From contig JAXMCE010000007.1 in NCBI GenBank assembly GCA_046349515.1, forward strand, positions 62,001-126,000: DNA of 64,000 bases. Direction: 5' to 3'. The notes beneath the pieces were generated by a model. The model worked only from the letters and a program-made list of their open reading frames with translations, did not search any database and had not been told where the DNA came from. The translations under genes were made by a program, and so were the position numbers. This stretch comes from JBGPGW01 sp046349515 (GTDB taxonomy: Bacteria; Pseudomonadota; Alphaproteobacteria; CADEGL01). Positions 51,270 through 61,304 of this stretch are shown here, one piece after another (the first letter of the stretch is position 1; the number at the start of each line of letters is the position of its first letter).

Positions 51270-53204
51270 GTGATCAACGTCCTCTGCATCACGCTGCCGC
51301 TCTTCGGCGCGATCATCGCGGGCTTCTTCGGCCGCGTGATCGGCGACCGGCTCTCGCAGCTCGTCACCTGCGGCGCCATGATCGCCTCGGCGGCGCTCGC
51401 CATTCCCATCTTCATCGACGTGGCGCTGGGCGGGCACTCGCACACGATCCAGCTGTTCACCTGGTTCCAGTCGGGAAGCTTCAAGGCGCCCTGGGCGCTC
51501 AAATTCGACACGCTCAGCGCGGTGATGGTGCTGACCGTCTCGGTCGTCGCCTCCGCCATCCACGTCTATTCCGTCGGCTACATGGCGCACGACAAGTCGA
51601 TCCCGCGCTTCATGGCCTACCTCAATCTCTTCACTTTCTTCATGCTGATGCTGGTGACGGCTGCCAACTTCATGCAGCTCTTCTTCGGCTGGGAAGGGGT
51701 CGGCCTCGTCTCCTATCTCTTGATCGGTTTCTGGTACGACCGGGAGAGCGCCAACGCCGCCGCGATCAAGGCGTTCCTCGTCAACCGCGTGGGCGATTTT
51801 GGCTTCGCCCTCGGCATCATGGGCACCTTCCTCCTGTTCGGCTCGGTCGATTTCGACACGGTCTTCGCGGGCGTGCCGGAGAAGGTCGGCATGACCCTGT
51901 CCTTCCTCGGCCGCGAGGCGGATGCGATGACGCTTGTCTGCATCCTCCTCTTCATCGGCGCCATGGGAAAATCGGCGCAGATCCTCCTCCACACCTGGCT
52001 GCCGGACGCGATGGAGGGACCGACGCCCGTCTCGGCCCTCATCCATGCCGCGACCATGGTGACGGCGGGCGTCTTCATGGTGTGCCGGCTCTCGCCCATG
52101 TTCGAATACGCGCCCGATGCCTTGGCGCTCGTCACCATCATCGGCGCCACGACCGCGTTCTTCGCGGCCACCATCGGCCTCGTCCAGAACGACATCAAGC
52201 GCGTCATCGCCTACTCGACCTGCAGCCAGCTGGGCTACATGTTCTTCGCGGCCGGCGTGTCGGCCTATCCCGCGGCGATCTTCCACCTCATGACCCATGC
52301 CTACTTCAAGGCGCTTCTCTTCCTCGGCGCTGGCTCGGTCATCCACGCCATGTCGGACGAGCAGGACATGCGCAAGATGGGCGGCATCTGGAGGAAGATT
52401 CCCTTCACCTACGCCGTCATGTGGATCGGGAGCTTGGCGCTCGCGGGCATTCCGTTCTTCGCGGGCTTCTACTCGAAGGACATCATCATCGAGTCCGCCT
52501 GGGGGGCGGGGACGGCACAGGGCAGCTACGCGCTCTGGCTCGGCATCGCGGCGGCCGTGATGACGGCGTTCTATTCCTGGCGGCTTCTCTTCCTCACCTT
52601 CCACGGGGCCCCGCGCGCCGACGCCGAAACCATGGCCCATGTCCACGAATCGCCGAAGGTCATGACGATTCCCTTGGCCTTCCTCTCGCTCGGCGCGATC
52701 GGGGCGGGTTGGCTCGCGCACGACCTGTTCGTCGGCGAGCATATCGGTGATTTCTGGCGCTCATCGATCCTGATCCTGCCGACCGACCCGGCGCTCGCGA
52801 ACGCGCATCACGCGCCGCTCTGGCTCAAGGTCGTGACGATCGTCGCGGCCGTCGGCGGCATCGCGGCGGCGTTCTTCGCCTACATGCTGAGGCCGGGACT
52901 GCCCGGACAGGTCGCGCGCGCTCTCCGACCGCTCTATCTCTTCCTCTACAACAAGTGGTATTTCGACCAGCTCTACGACCGCCTCTTCGTCTGGCCGGCC
53001 AACGCCATCGGCCGCGGACTCTGGAAGGGCGGGGACGGGGCGGTCATCGACGGTGTCGGCCCCGACGGCCTCGCCGCGGCGACGATCACGCTCGCGCGGA
53101 AGGCCGGGCGCCTTCAGAGCGGCTACGTCTACCACTACGCCTTCGCCATGCTGATCGGCGTCGTCGTGCTGATCACGTGGTATCTCCTCTCGGGCCGGAT
53201 GTGA
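51270..53204 (+). CDS. nuoL: NADH-quinone oxidoreductase subunit L
   Basis: 644 residues from the GTG at 51270. The distal antiporter-like subunit with some sixteen helices, including GWEGVGLVSYLLIGFWY, HTWLPDAMEGPTPVSALIHA and the key lysines, and the long lateral helix at the C-terminus that braces NuoM and NuoN. Confidence 0.97.
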   Translation: MINVLCITLPLFGAIIAGFFGRVIGDRLSQLVTCGAMIASAALAIPIFIDVALGGHSHTIQLFTWFQSGSFKAPWALKFDTLSAVMVLTVSVVASAIHVYSVGYMAHDKSIPRFMAYLNLFTFFMLMLVTAANFMQLFFGWEGVGLVSYLLIGFWYDRESANAAAIKAFLVNRVGDFGFALGIMGTFLLFGSVDFDTVFAGVPEKVGMTLSFLGREADAMTLVCILLFIGAMGKSAQILLHTWLPDAMEGPTPVSALIHAATMVTAGVFMVCRLSPMFEYAPDALALVTIIGATTAFFAATIGLVQNDIKRVIAYSTCSQLGYMFFAAGVSAYPAAIFHLMTHAYFKALLFLGAGSVIHAMSDEQDMRKMGGIWRKIPFTYAVMWIGSLALAGIPFFAGFYSKDIIIESAWGAGTAQGSYALWLGIAAAVMTAFYSWRLLFLTFHGAPRADAETMAHVHESPKVMTIPLAFLSLGAIGAGWLAHDLFVGEHIGDFWRSSILILPTDPALANAHHAPLWLKVVTIVAAVGGIAAAFFAYMLRPGLPGQVARALRPLYLFLYNKWYFDQLYDRLFVWPANAIGRGLWKGGDGAVIDGVGPDGLAAATITLARKAGRLQSGYVYHYAFAMLIGVVVLITWYLLSGRM

Positions 53205-53211
53205 GGGCGGG

Positions 53212-54783
53212 ATGACCGGCTGGCCGATCCTGAGCATCGTCACCTTCCTGCCGCTCGTGGGCGCGGCCTTCATTTTCTTCGTGCGCGGAACGCCCGAGGT
53301 GGTCGCGGCCAATGCGCGTCACGCGGCGCTGTGGACCTCGCTCCTGACCTTCGCGGTCTCGCTCCTCCTGTGGATCGAGTTCGATCCGACCGCCACGGGA
53401 TTCCAGTTCGAGGAGACAGCGCGCTGGCTGCCCGACTTCAACATCGCCTACCACATGGGGGTCGACGGCATCTCCATGCCGTTCGTGCTTCTCTCGACGC
53501 TCCTCGTGCCGATCTGCGTGCTCGCGAGCTGGGACGCCATCACCCACCGCGTGCGCGAGTACATGATCGCGTTCCTCGTCATGGAAACCATGATGATCGG
53601 CTCGTTCTCGGCGCTCGACATCGTGCTGTTCTACATGTTCTTCGAGGCCACGCTGATCCCGATGTTCCTCATCATCGGCGTGTGGGGCGGGGCGCGCCGG
53701 GTCTATTCGGCGTTCAAGTTCTTCCTGTTCACGCTGACGGGCTCCGTCCTGATGCTGCTCGCCATCCTCTACATGTATTTCGAGGCGGGCACGACGGACG
53801 TGCCGACGCTCATGCAGTACGGCTTCGATCCGGCGTGGCAGACCTGGCTGTGGCTGGCCTTCTTCGCGTCCTTCGCGGTCAAGGTGCCGATGTGGCCGGT
53901 GCACACCTGGCTGCCGGACGCCCATGTCGAGGCGCCGACGGCGGGCTCGGTGCTGCTCGCGGGCGTGCTCTTGAAGTTCGGTGGCTACGGATTCTTGCGC
54001 TTCTCCGTGCCGCTCTTCCCGGACGCGAGCGCGCTCTTCACGCCGCTCGTCTACGCCTTGAGCGTCGTCGCCGTCATCTACACGTCGCTCGTGGCCCTCG
54101 TCCAGGAGGACATGAAGAAGCTCATCGCGTATTCCTCGGTCGCGCATATGGGCTTCGTCACCATCGGAATTTTCGCCCTCAACGCCCAGGCGGTCGAGGG
54201 CGCCATGATCCAGATGCTCTCTCACGGCGTGGTCTCGGCGGCGCTCTTCCTCGTCGTCGGCGTGGTCTACGACCGCATCCACAGCCGCGAGATCGCGCGC
54301 TACGGCGGGCTCGTCCACCGCATGCCCCGCTATGCCTTCGTCTTCCTGGTGTTCACCTTGGCCTCGGTCGGCCTGCCGGGAACGAGCGGCTTCATCGGCG
54401 AGTTCCTCGTCCTCGTCGGGACCTTCCAGGTCAATACCTGGGTCGCGGCGCTGGCGGCGACCGGCATGATCCTTGGCGCCGCCTACATGCTGTGGCTCTA
54501 CCGCCGCGTCGTCTTCGGCCAGCTCGTCCGCGCGGACCTGAAGCAGATCCTCGACCTCTCGCCGCGCGAGATGGCGGTGTTCGCGCCGCTGCTCCTCATC
54601 GTGATGTGGATGGGCATCTATCCGACCTCCTTCATCCGCGTGATGGATCTGTCGGTCTCGACGCTCATCGCCAATTACGAAGCTTCGCGGGCCGCCCAGC
54701 TGCCGGGTGATACGGCGAAGGGGCCGGCGACGCGCGGCGCGGCTCATGGCGCGGCGCGCGCCGATACGATCGCCTCGCGGTGA
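53212..54783 (+). CDS. nuoM: NADH-quinone oxidoreductase subunit M
   Basis: 523 residues, fourteen-helix antiporter-like proton channel: MFFEATLIPMFLIIGVWGG, VPMWPVHTWLPDAHVEAPT, KKLIAYSSVAHMGF. The C-terminal tail is Ala-rich. Its stop overlaps a GTG in the nuoN frame. Confidence 0.97.
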   Translation: MTGWPILSIVTFLPLVGAAFIFFVRGTPEVVAANARHAALWTSLLTFAVSLLLWIEFDPTATGFQFEETARWLPDFNIAYHMGVDGISMPFVLLSTLLVPICVLASWDAITHRVREYMIAFLVMETMMIGSFSALDIVLFYMFFEATLIPMFLIIGVWGGARRVYSAFKFFLFTLTGSVLMLLAILYMYFEAGTTDVPTLMQYGFDPAWQTWLWLAFFASFAVKVPMWPVHTWLPDAHVEAPTAGSVLLAGVLLKFGGYGFLRFSVPLFPDASALFTPLVYALSVVAVIYTSLVALVQEDMKKLIAYSSVAHMGFVTIGIFALNAQAVEGAMIQMLSHGVVSAALFLVVGVVYDRIHSREIARYGGLVHRMPRYAFVFLVFTLASVGLPGTSGFIGEFLVLVGTFQVNTWVAALAATGMILGAAYMLWLYRRVVFGQLVRADLKQILDLSPREMAVFAPLLLIVMWMGIYPTSFIRVMDLSVSTLIANYEASRAAQLPGDTAKGPATRGAAHGAARADTIASR

Positions 54784-54788
54784 CGGCC

Positions 54789-56240
54789 ATGACCCCCTTC
54801 GATCTCTCCGAAGTCGTACCCGTCCTGCCCGAGCTGCTCCTCGCGATCGTGGGCATGGCGCTCCTCATGGTCGGCGTCTTCCGGGGCGACCGGTCGACGG
54901 CACTCCTGTCCTGGGCGGTCATCCTGGCCTTCATCGTCGCGGCCTGGCTGTCGCAGCGCGTGACGGACGGCATCACCATCGCCTTCGACGGCCTCTTCAT
55001 CACCGATCCGTTCTCGCTGTTCATGAAGCAGCTGACCCTCATCGGTGCCGGGCTCGCCCTCATCCTGTCGATCGATTTCAACCGGCGCGAGGGCATCGCA
55101 CGCTTCGAGTTCCCGATTCTGTTCCTCTTCGCGACGCTCGGCATGATGATGATGATCTCGGCCGGCGATCTTCTGTCGCTCTATGTCGGGCTCGAGCTGC
55201 AGAGTCTCTGCCTCTATGTCGTCGCGGCCTATCGGCGCGATAACGTCCGTTCGACCGAGGCCGGGCTCAAATACTTCGTCCTCGGCGCTCTCTCCTCGGG
55301 CATGCTCCTCTACGGCATCTCGCTCATCTACGGCTTCACGGGGACGACGCGCTTCGAGGTGCTGAGCGGGCTCTTCGCCGAGGAAGCGCGCGTGTCGCTG
55401 GGCCTGACCGTCGGCCTCGTCTTCCTCTCGGCGGGTCTCGCCTTCAAGATCGCGGCCGTTCCGTTCCACATGTGGACCCCCGACGTCTATGAGGGGGCGC
55501 CGACGCCCGTGACGGCCTTCTTCGCCGCGGCGCCCAAAGTGGCGGCCATGGCGCTCTTCATCCGCGTGCTCGTCAGCCCCTTCGCCGAGCTCTACGGCCA
55601 GTGGCAGCAGATCATCATCTTCCTCTCGATCGCCTCCATGGCGCTCGGTGCCTTCGCGGCGATCAACCAGACCAACATCAAGCGCCTCATGGCCTACAGC
55701 TCGATCGGCCATGTGGGCTACGCGCTGGTCGGCCTGGCGGCGGGGGACGAAGCGGGCATTCGCGGCGTCCTCATCTATCTCGCGATCTACGTCGCCATGG
55801 GCATCGGCAGCTTCGCCTGCATCCTGTGCATGCGGCAGAACGGCAAGATGGTCGAGGGGATCTCCGATCTCGCAGGCCTCGCGCAGCGCCAGCCCATGCT
55901 GGCCCTGGTTCTTGCGATCTTCATGTTCTCCATGGCCGGCATTCCGCCGCTCGCGGGATTCTTCGGCAAGCTCTACGTCTTCCTCGCCGCGATCGAGCAG
56001 GGGCTCTACGCGCTCGCCGTCATCGGCGTGCTCACGAGCGTCGTCGCCGCCTACTACTATCTCCGCATCGTCAAGGTGATGTATTTCGATGCGCCGGCCG
56101 AGGCCTTCGACCGGCCGGTCGGGCGCACCATGAGCCTCGTGCTCGCGGCGACCGGGCTTTTCACGCTGTTCCTCTTCGTCTATCCGGGGCCGCTGCTCTC
56201 CGGAGCCGAGATCGCCGCCGCGGCCCTCTTCATCGAATGA
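54789..56240 (+). CDS. nuoN: NADH-quinone oxidoreductase subunit N
   Basis: 483 residues from the ATG at 54789 (a GTG at 54780 overlapping the nuoM stop is possible). Third antiporter-like channel: LYVGLELQSLCLYVVAAYRR, VPFHMWTPDVYEGAPTPVTAF, NIKRLMAYSSIGHVGYAL. Last nuo gene; birA follows after 11 bases, so the two are probably cotranscribed. Confidence 0.97.
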   Translation: MTPFDLSEVVPVLPELLLAIVGMALLMVGVFRGDRSTALLSWAVILAFIVAAWLSQRVTDGITIAFDGLFITDPFSLFMKQLTLIGAGLALILSIDFNRREGIARFEFPILFLFATLGMMMMISAGDLLSLYVGLELQSLCLYVVAAYRRDNVRSTEAGLKYFVLGALSSGMLLYGISLIYGFTGTTRFEVLSGLFAEEARVSLGLTVGLVFLSAGLAFKIAAVPFHMWTPDVYEGAPTPVTAFFAAAPKVAAMALFIRVLVSPFAELYGQWQQIIIFLSIASMALGAFAAINQTNIKRLMAYSSIGHVGYALVGLAAGDEAGIRGVLIYLAIYVAMGIGSFACILCMRQNGKMVEGISDLAGLAQRQPMLALVLAIFMFSMAGIPPLAGFFGKLYVFLAAIEQGLYALAVIGVLTSVVAAYYYLRIVKVMYFDAPAEAFDRPVGRTMSLVLAATGLFTLFLFVYPGPLLSGAEIAAAALFIE

Positions 56241-56251
56241 CGGCCGGTTGA

Positions 56252-56995
56252 ATGACCGCGCCAAGCGGCTACCGGATCCTCGCCTACGGGGAGATCGACA
56301 GCACCAACAGCGAAGCGGCGCGGCTCGCGGCCTCGGGCGCCGAGGACGGCACGGTGGTCTTCGCTCGCGCGCAGAGCGCGGGCCGCGGGCGGCGCGGACG
56401 GACCTGGGCGTCGCCGGAGGGCAATCTCTACTGCTCCATTCTCCTCCGTCCCGACTGCCGCGCGCGCGAGGCGCTTCAGCTTGGCTTCGCCGCGGCGCTG
56501 GCCGCCTCCGAAGCGATCGGCGCCGTCGTCAAGGGCCGGGTCACGCTCAAATGGCCGAACGACGTGCTCATCGACGGCCGCAAGGTGGCGGGCTGCCTTC
56601 TCGAATCGGAGGCGGGCGCGCGCGAGCGCCTTTCCTGGCTTGTGATCGGCTTCGGCGTCAACGTCGCGAGCTTCCCCGAGGGCGTCGAGTTTCCGGCGAC
56701 GAGCCTTGCCGCCGCGGGAGCCGCCGAGACGAGCGTCGAGGCGCTCCGCGATGCCTATCTTGCCGCCTTCACGCGCTGGCGCGCGGTCTGGCAGCGTGAG
56801 GGCTTCGCGCCGATCCGCGCGGCCTGGCTTGGCGTGGCGACGGGACTCGGCAAGGATATCCGCGTTCGCCTCGAGCGCGAGACCTTGGCCGGACGGTTTT
56901 CGGCCCTTGATGCCGAGGGCGGGCTCGTGCTGGCGCTCGCCGACGGCAGCGAGCGCATCGTGACCGCCGGCGACATCTTCTCGATCGCGGCCTGA
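56252..56995 (+). CDS. birA: biotin--[acetyl-CoA-carboxylase] ligase
   Basis: 247 residues. Activates biotin with ATP and transfers it to the carrier lysine of acetyl-CoA carboxylase. The catalytic domain has STNSEA, the loop QSAGRGRRGRTWASPEGNLY (in place of GRGRRGR/GRxGR) and KWPNDVLIDGRKVAG; the small C-terminal SH3-like domain follows. The N-terminal DNA-binding domain of bifunctional BirA is absent, so it is not a repressor. Within the nuo-rnj series. Confidence 0.95.
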   Translation: MTAPSGYRILAYGEIDSTNSEAARLAASGAEDGTVVFARAQSAGRGRRGRTWASPEGNLYCSILLRPDCRAREALQLGFAAALAASEAIGAVVKGRVTLKWPNDVLIDGRKVAGCLLESEAGARERLSWLVIGFGVNVASFPEGVEFPATSLAAAGAAETSVEALRDAYLAAFTRWRAVWQREGFAPIRAAWLGVATGLGKDIRVRLERETLAGRFSALDAEGGLVLALADGSERIVTAGDIFSIAA

Positions 56996-56996
56996 C

Positions 56997-57773
56997 ATGC
57001 TGCTCGCCATCGATTCCGGCAACACCAACACGGTCTTTGCCGTCTTCGACGGGGAGGAGCGGCGCGGGCAATGGCGCGCTTCGACCAATCCGAGCCGCAC
57101 GGCCGATGAATACGCGGTGTGGCTGACCCAGCTCATGGGGCTCGCGGGCCTCGCGCGCACCGACATCGATGCGACCATCATCGCGAACGTCGTGCCCGCG
57201 ACGGCCTATGCCTTGAAGACGCTCTGCGAGCGCTACTTCGGCGCTCCGCCCATGATCGTCGGCGATGACGGCGTCGATCTCGGCATCGGCGTGCGCGTGC
57301 CCAACCCGGCCGAAGTGGGCGCCGATCGTCTCGTCAACGCGGTCGCTGCCCACCTTCGCTATCCGGGCGAGGACAAGATCGTCGTCGATTTCGGCACCGC
57401 GACCACCTTCGACGTCGTCGACAGGAGCGGCAACTACTCGGGCGGCGTCATCGCGCCGGGCGTCAACCTCTCGCTCCAGGCGCTCTACATGGCGGCGGCG
57501 AAGCTGCCGGGCATCAACATCCGCCGGCCGAGCGCGGTCATCGGCACCTCGACCGTGCCGGCCATGCAGTCGGGCGTCTATTGGGGCTATGTCGGCCTCG
57601 TCGAAGGGCTGGTCGAGCGCATCCGGGGCGAGCTGGGGCGTCCCGCGCTCGTCATCGCGACGGGCGGGCTCGCCGCGCTTTTCGCCGATGCGACGCGCGT
57701 CATCGACCGCGTCGACCCGGATCTCACCATCTTCGGCCTCCTCGAAATCCACAAGCGGAACGCCCGCGCATGA
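56997..57773 (+). CDS. coaX: type III pantothenate kinase
   Basis: 258 residues. First step of CoA synthesis. ASKHA-fold motifs: LLAIDSGNTNTVFAVFDGE for phosphate binding, NPAEVGADRLVNAVA, VVDFGTATTFDVVD, and GVIAPGVNLSLQAL with the family's GxxxxPG. Potassium-dependent and not inhibited by CoA, from family knowledge. The ATG follows the birA stop by one base; its own stop overlaps the RNase J start. Confidence 0.96.
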   Translation: MLLAIDSGNTNTVFAVFDGEERRGQWRASTNPSRTADEYAVWLTQLMGLAGLARTDIDATIIANVVPATAYALKTLCERYFGAPPMIVGDDGVDLGIGVRVPNPAEVGADRLVNAVAAHLRYPGEDKIVVDFGTATTFDVVDRSGNYSGGVIAPGVNLSLQALYMAAAKLPGINIRRPSAVIGTSTVPAMQSGVYWGYVGLVEGLVERIRGELGRPALVIATGGLAALFADATRVIDRVDPDLTIFGLLEIHKRNARA

Positions 57774-59437
57774 AGCGCCGGCGCGACGCGCGCGAGCCCG
57801 ATGCGCTCTACTTCCTGCCGCTCGGCGGGTCGGGCGAGATCGGCATGAACCTCAATCTCTATCTTCACGCCGGCAAATGGCTGATGGTCGATCTCGGCAT
57901 CACCTTCGGCGACGACTCGACCCCCGGCATCGACGTGCTCATGCCGGATCCTGCCTACATCGTCGAGCGCAAGCGCGACCTCGTGGGCCTCGTGCTCACC
58001 CACGCGCACGAGGATCACCTGGGGGCCGTGCCGTATCTGTGGTCGCGCCTGGGATGTCCCGTCTATGCGACGCCGTTCACGGCGGCTGTCTTGCGCCGCA
58101 AGCTCGCGGAGATGGAGCGCGAGGGCATGGTGCCGATCCACGAGATTCCGCTCGACGGCAAGGCCACGATCGGTCCGTTCGAGATCGAGCTCGTGACCCT
58201 GACCCATTCGATACCGGAGCCGAACGGCGTCGTCATCCGCACGGCCGCGGGTACTGTCTTCCATACGGGCGACTGGAAGATCGATCCCGATCCCCTGATC
58301 GGCGCCACGACCGACGAGGCGGCGCTCCGGGCGCTGGGCGAGGGGGACACGCTGGCGCTCATCTGCGATTCGACGAACGCGCTCGTCCCGGGCCGCTCGC
58401 GCTCGGAGGGCGAGCTTCGCCGGAGCCTCGCGGAGGTCGTCGGCCGGTGCCGCCATCGCGTCGCCATCGGCTGCTTCTCGAGCAACATCGCGCGGCTCGA
58501 GACGATCGCGACCGTGGCCGAGGCCCATGACCGGCACGCGGCCCTGGTCGGCCGCTCGCTCTGGCGCATGTACGAATCCGCGCGCGACAGCGGCTATCTC
58601 AAGAATGTCGAGTTCCTGAGCGAGGCGGAGGCCGCCTATCTCCCGCGGGAGAAGGTGCTCCTGGCCTGCACCGGAAGCCAGGGCGAGGCACGCTCGGCGC
58701 TCGTTCGCATCGCGGCTGACGACCATCCGCAGATCACGCTCGAATCCGGCGACACCGTCATCTTCTCCTCGCGCGTCATCCCCGGAAACGACAAGGCGAT
58801 CTACCGGCTCCAGAACCGCCTGGTCGAGCGCGGCATCGAAATCATCACCGACGATGACGCATTCGTCCATGTCTCGGGACATCCCTGCCAGGACGAGCTC
58901 ACCGACATGTACCAGTGGGTGCGTCCGCGAATCGCCGTGCCTGTCCACGGCGAGATGCGCCACATGCGGGCGCATGCGGCGCTGGCGCGCCAGTGCCAGG
59001 TGGCGGAGACGGTTATCCCCCGGAACGGTGCGCTCGTCCGCTTGGCGCCGGGGCCGCCGGAGATCGTCGAGGACGTCCATGCCGGGCGCCTTGCGCTCGA
59101 CGGCGCGCTCCTCGTGCCGGTCGAGAACGAGGCGTTCCGCAACCGCTCGCGCATGCTGTGGAACGGTTCGGTCGTGGCGACGGTCGTCCTCGGTCCCGAC
59201 GGCCGGCTCGCGGGCCGGCCGCAGCTCTCGCTGCGGGGCCTCTTCGAGGGCGAGGGGCAGGACGACGTGCTCGAGGACATCGCCGAGGCGATTCGCGATG
59301 CGGTCGACGAGATGCCGGCGCGGCACCGCTGGGACGACGATGCGGTGCGCGAGGCGGCGCGACGCGCCGTGCGGCGGGCGGTCACCGAGGCCTACGGCAA
59401 GAAGCCGCCGACCGACATCCATCTCGTCCGCTTGTAG
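57770..59437 (+). CDS. rnj: ribonuclease J
   Basis: 555 residues from the ATG at 57770, overlapping the coaX stop (ATGA). Metallo-beta-lactamase/beta-CASP nuclease: zinc motif THAHEDHLGAVPYLW, later ligands in FHTGDWKIDPDP and VSGHPCQDELTDMYQWVRP, and PVHGEMRHMRAHAALA. Acts as 5' exo- and endoribonuclease in rRNA and mRNA processing in alphaproteobacteria. Confidence 0.95.
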   Translation: MKRRRDAREPDALYFLPLGGSGEIGMNLNLYLHAGKWLMVDLGITFGDDSTPGIDVLMPDPAYIVERKRDLVGLVLTHAHEDHLGAVPYLWSRLGCPVYATPFTAAVLRRKLAEMEREGMVPIHEIPLDGKATIGPFEIELVTLTHSIPEPNGVVIRTAAGTVFHTGDWKIDPDPLIGATTDEAALRALGEGDTLALICDSTNALVPGRSRSEGELRRSLAEVVGRCRHRVAIGCFSSNIARLETIATVAEAHDRHAALVGRSLWRMYESARDSGYLKNVEFLSEAEAAYLPREKVLLACTGSQGEARSALVRIAADDHPQITLESGDTVIFSSRVIPGNDKAIYRLQNRLVERGIEIITDDDAFVHVSGHPCQDELTDMYQWVRPRIAVPVHGEMRHMRAHAALARQCQVAETVIPRNGALVRLAPGPPEIVEDVHAGRLALDGALLVPVENEAFRNRSRMLWNGSVVATVVLGPDGRLAGRPQLSLRGLFEGEGQDDVLEDIAEAIRDAVDEMPARHRWDDDAVREAARRAVRRAVTEAYGKKPPTDIHLVRL

Positions 59438-59469
59438 GGCCGATCGGCTCCTGCCATTCTCCGCGCACC

Positions 59470-59874
59470 ATGATCGGCAAGCTCAATCACGTGGCGATCG
59501 CCGTGCCTGACTTGGCCAAGGCCAGCGCGCTCTACCGCGAGGTCCTGGGCGCCAAGGTTTCCGCCCCGGTGCCCATGCCCGAACACGGCGTCACGACCGT
59601 TTTCGTCGAGCTCGCGAACGCCAAGATCGAGCTCCTGCATCCCTTGGGCGAAGGCTCGCCCATCGCCAAGTTTCTCGAGCGCAATCCCGATGGCGGCATG
59701 CACCATCTCTGCTACGAGGTGGAGGATATCCGTGCCGCGCGCGACCGGCTCAAGGCCGAGGGCCTGCGCGTGCTCGGCAACGGCGAGCCGCGCATCGGCG
59801 CCCACGGCAAGCCCGTGCTGTTTCTCCACCCGAAGGATTTGGCCGGCACGCTCGTCGAGATCGAGGAGGTTTAG
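59470..59874 (+). CDS. mce: methylmalonyl-CoA epimerase
   Basis: 134 residues of the VOC fold: LNHVAIAVPDLAKASALYRE, metal ligands His/Gln/Glu (NHVAIAV; GGMHHLCYEVEDI; LVEIEEV at the end). Interconverts the R and S forms of methylmalonyl-CoA in propionate metabolism. Start is the ATG at 59470. Position between RNase J and DUF1467 is widely conserved in alphaproteobacteria. Confidence 0.93.
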   Translation: MIGKLNHVAIAVPDLAKASALYREVLGAKVSAPVPMPEHGVTTVFVELANAKIELLHPLGEGSPIAKFLERNPDGGMHHLCYEVEDIRAARDRLKAEGLRVLGNGEPRIGAHGKPVLFLHPKDLAGTLVEIEEV

Positions 59875-59876
59875 CG

Positions 59877-60116
59877 ATGGATCTCTTCGGCGGCATCACC
59901 ACCTACGTGATCATCTGGTGGCTGGTCCTATTCACGGTCCTGCCTTGGGGCGTGCGCATCCCCGAGCGGCCCGATACGGGGCATGCCTCGAGCGCCCCCG
60001 CGCGCCCGCGCATCCTCCTCAAATTCGCGATCACCACGGCGATCGCGACCGCGCTCTGGCTCGTCGCGTACTGGATCGTCGATTCGGGTCTGCTCTCCTT
60101 CCGCGACGGGGCGTGA
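59877..60116 (+). CDS. DUF1467 family membrane protein
   Basis: 79 residues with two transmembrane helices (TTYVIIWWLVLFTVLPWGV and FAITTAIATALWLVAYWIV) and a short Pro-rich loop. A small family found almost only in alphaproteobacteria between mce and proS; function unknown. Starts 2 bases after mce. Confidence 0.9.
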   Translation: MDLFGGITTYVIIWWLVLFTVLPWGVRIPERPDTGHASSAPARPRILLKFAITTAIATALWLVAYWIVDSGLLSFRDGA

Positions 60117-60117
60117 G

Positions 60118-60675
60118 ATGGGTGCGGGGCCGATCGCCAAATCCTACTGTACGGCGGCGCCGGGCCATCCATTCCACGGCCCCTACCACGACGGGGAATA
60201 CGGATTTCCCGTCACGGACGAGGCAGCGCTCTTCGAGCGCATGGCGCTCGAGATCAACCAGGCCGGCCTGTCCTGGCTCACGGTTCTCCAGAAGCGCGAG
60301 GCGTTTCGCGCGGCGTTCGACGGCTTCGACGTCGACGCGGTCGCGCGCTTCGGCAAGCGCGACGTGAACCGGCTCATGAAGGACGCGGCCATCATCCGCA
60401 ACCGCCTGAAGATCGAATCCGTGATCGAAAACGCCGAGCGTGTGCGCGGGCTGAGGAAGACCCACGGCTCCTTCGCCGCGTGGATCGCCGCGCATCACCC
60501 GCGCGAGAAGCCCGAATGGGTCAAGCTCTTCCGCGAGAATTTCCGTTTCATGGGCGGCGAGATCGTGGGCGAATTCCTCATGAGCATCGGCTACCTCCCC
60601 GGCGCTCATACCGAGAGCTGTCCCGTCTACAAACGCATCGCCAAGCTCAAACCCGCCTGGATGGCGAGCCGCTAG
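60118..60675 (+). CDS. tag: DNA-3-methyladenine glycosylase I
   Basis: 185 residues from the ATG at 60118, one base after the DUF1467 stop. Removes 3-methyladenine from alkylated DNA. Signature GEYGFPVTDEAALFERMALEINQAGLSWLTVL, Zn ligands near YCTAAPGHPFH and at the C-terminus TESCPVYKRI. It splits the usual mce-DUF1467-proS linkage here. Confidence 0.92.
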   Translation: MGAGPIAKSYCTAAPGHPFHGPYHDGEYGFPVTDEAALFERMALEINQAGLSWLTVLQKREAFRAAFDGFDVDAVARFGKRDVNRLMKDAAIIRNRLKIESVIENAERVRGLRKTHGSFAAWIAAHHPREKPEWVKLFRENFRFMGGEIVGEFLMSIGYLPGAHTESCPVYKRIAKLKPAWMASR

Positions 60676-61298
60676 TCGCGGCGGATGAGCGCCATGCCGG
60701 CGCCCGCGGCGATGAGAAGCGAGCCCGCGACGCGGTTGGTGAGCCGGGCGGCTTCTGTCCGGCTGGCCCAGCGGCTCGCGCGGCCGGCCGTGAAGCCGTA
60801 GGCGCCGAGCACGACGAATTCGATCCCGACGCTCGTGACGGCGAGAATCGCGACCTGAAGCGCCACCGGCCCGTGCGGATCGATGAACTGCGGCAAGAGG
60901 GCCGTGAAGAACAGGAGCGCCTTGGGGTTGGACGCCTGGAGCACGAAGCCGTTCCAGAACATGCGCCCGCGACCCGCGCGCGTGTCCGAGGCGGGCGAGA
61001 CCGAGAGCACGCTCGAGCGGCCGAAGAACGTCGTGACGCCGAGCCAGACGAGATAGCCGGCACCGAGCCAGCGGACCGCGAAGAACAGGTCGTAGGAGGC
61101 GAGGATCACCGCGCCGAGGCTCGTCGCCGAGAGAATGAAATAGGCGGTGTTGCCCGCGAGGATGCCGAGGCTCGACCAGAGCGAGGCGGGCCCGCCGCGC
61201 GCGAGCGCCTGCGAGAGCACGAGCAGCACCGCCGGTCCCGGCACGAGGCAGAGGACGGTCTCCGTCGCGACGAAGACCGTCCAGGTTTCCCAGCGCAT
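60672..61298 (-). CDS. LysE family translocator
   Basis: 208 residues, six membrane helices. RhtB/LysE-type amino-acid or homoserine-lactone exporter: VPGPAVLLVLSQALARGG near the N-terminus and the NPKALLFFTALLPQFID motif. Overlaps the tag stop by 4 bases on the opposite strand. Its start is 6 bases after the stop of the NCS2 gene, so these two are one transcript. Confidence 0.9.
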   Translation of the reverse strand: MRWETWTVFVATETVLCLVPGPAVLLVLSQALARGGPASLWSSLGILAGNTAYFILSATSLGAVILASYDLFFAVRWLGAGYLVWLGVTTFFGRSSVLSVSPASDTRAGRGRMFWNGFVLQASNPKALLFFTALLPQFIDPHGPVALQVAILAVTSVGIEFVVLGAYGFTAGRASRWASRTEAARLTNRVAGSLLIAAGAGMALIRRD

Positions 61299-61304
61299 CG
61301 CCCC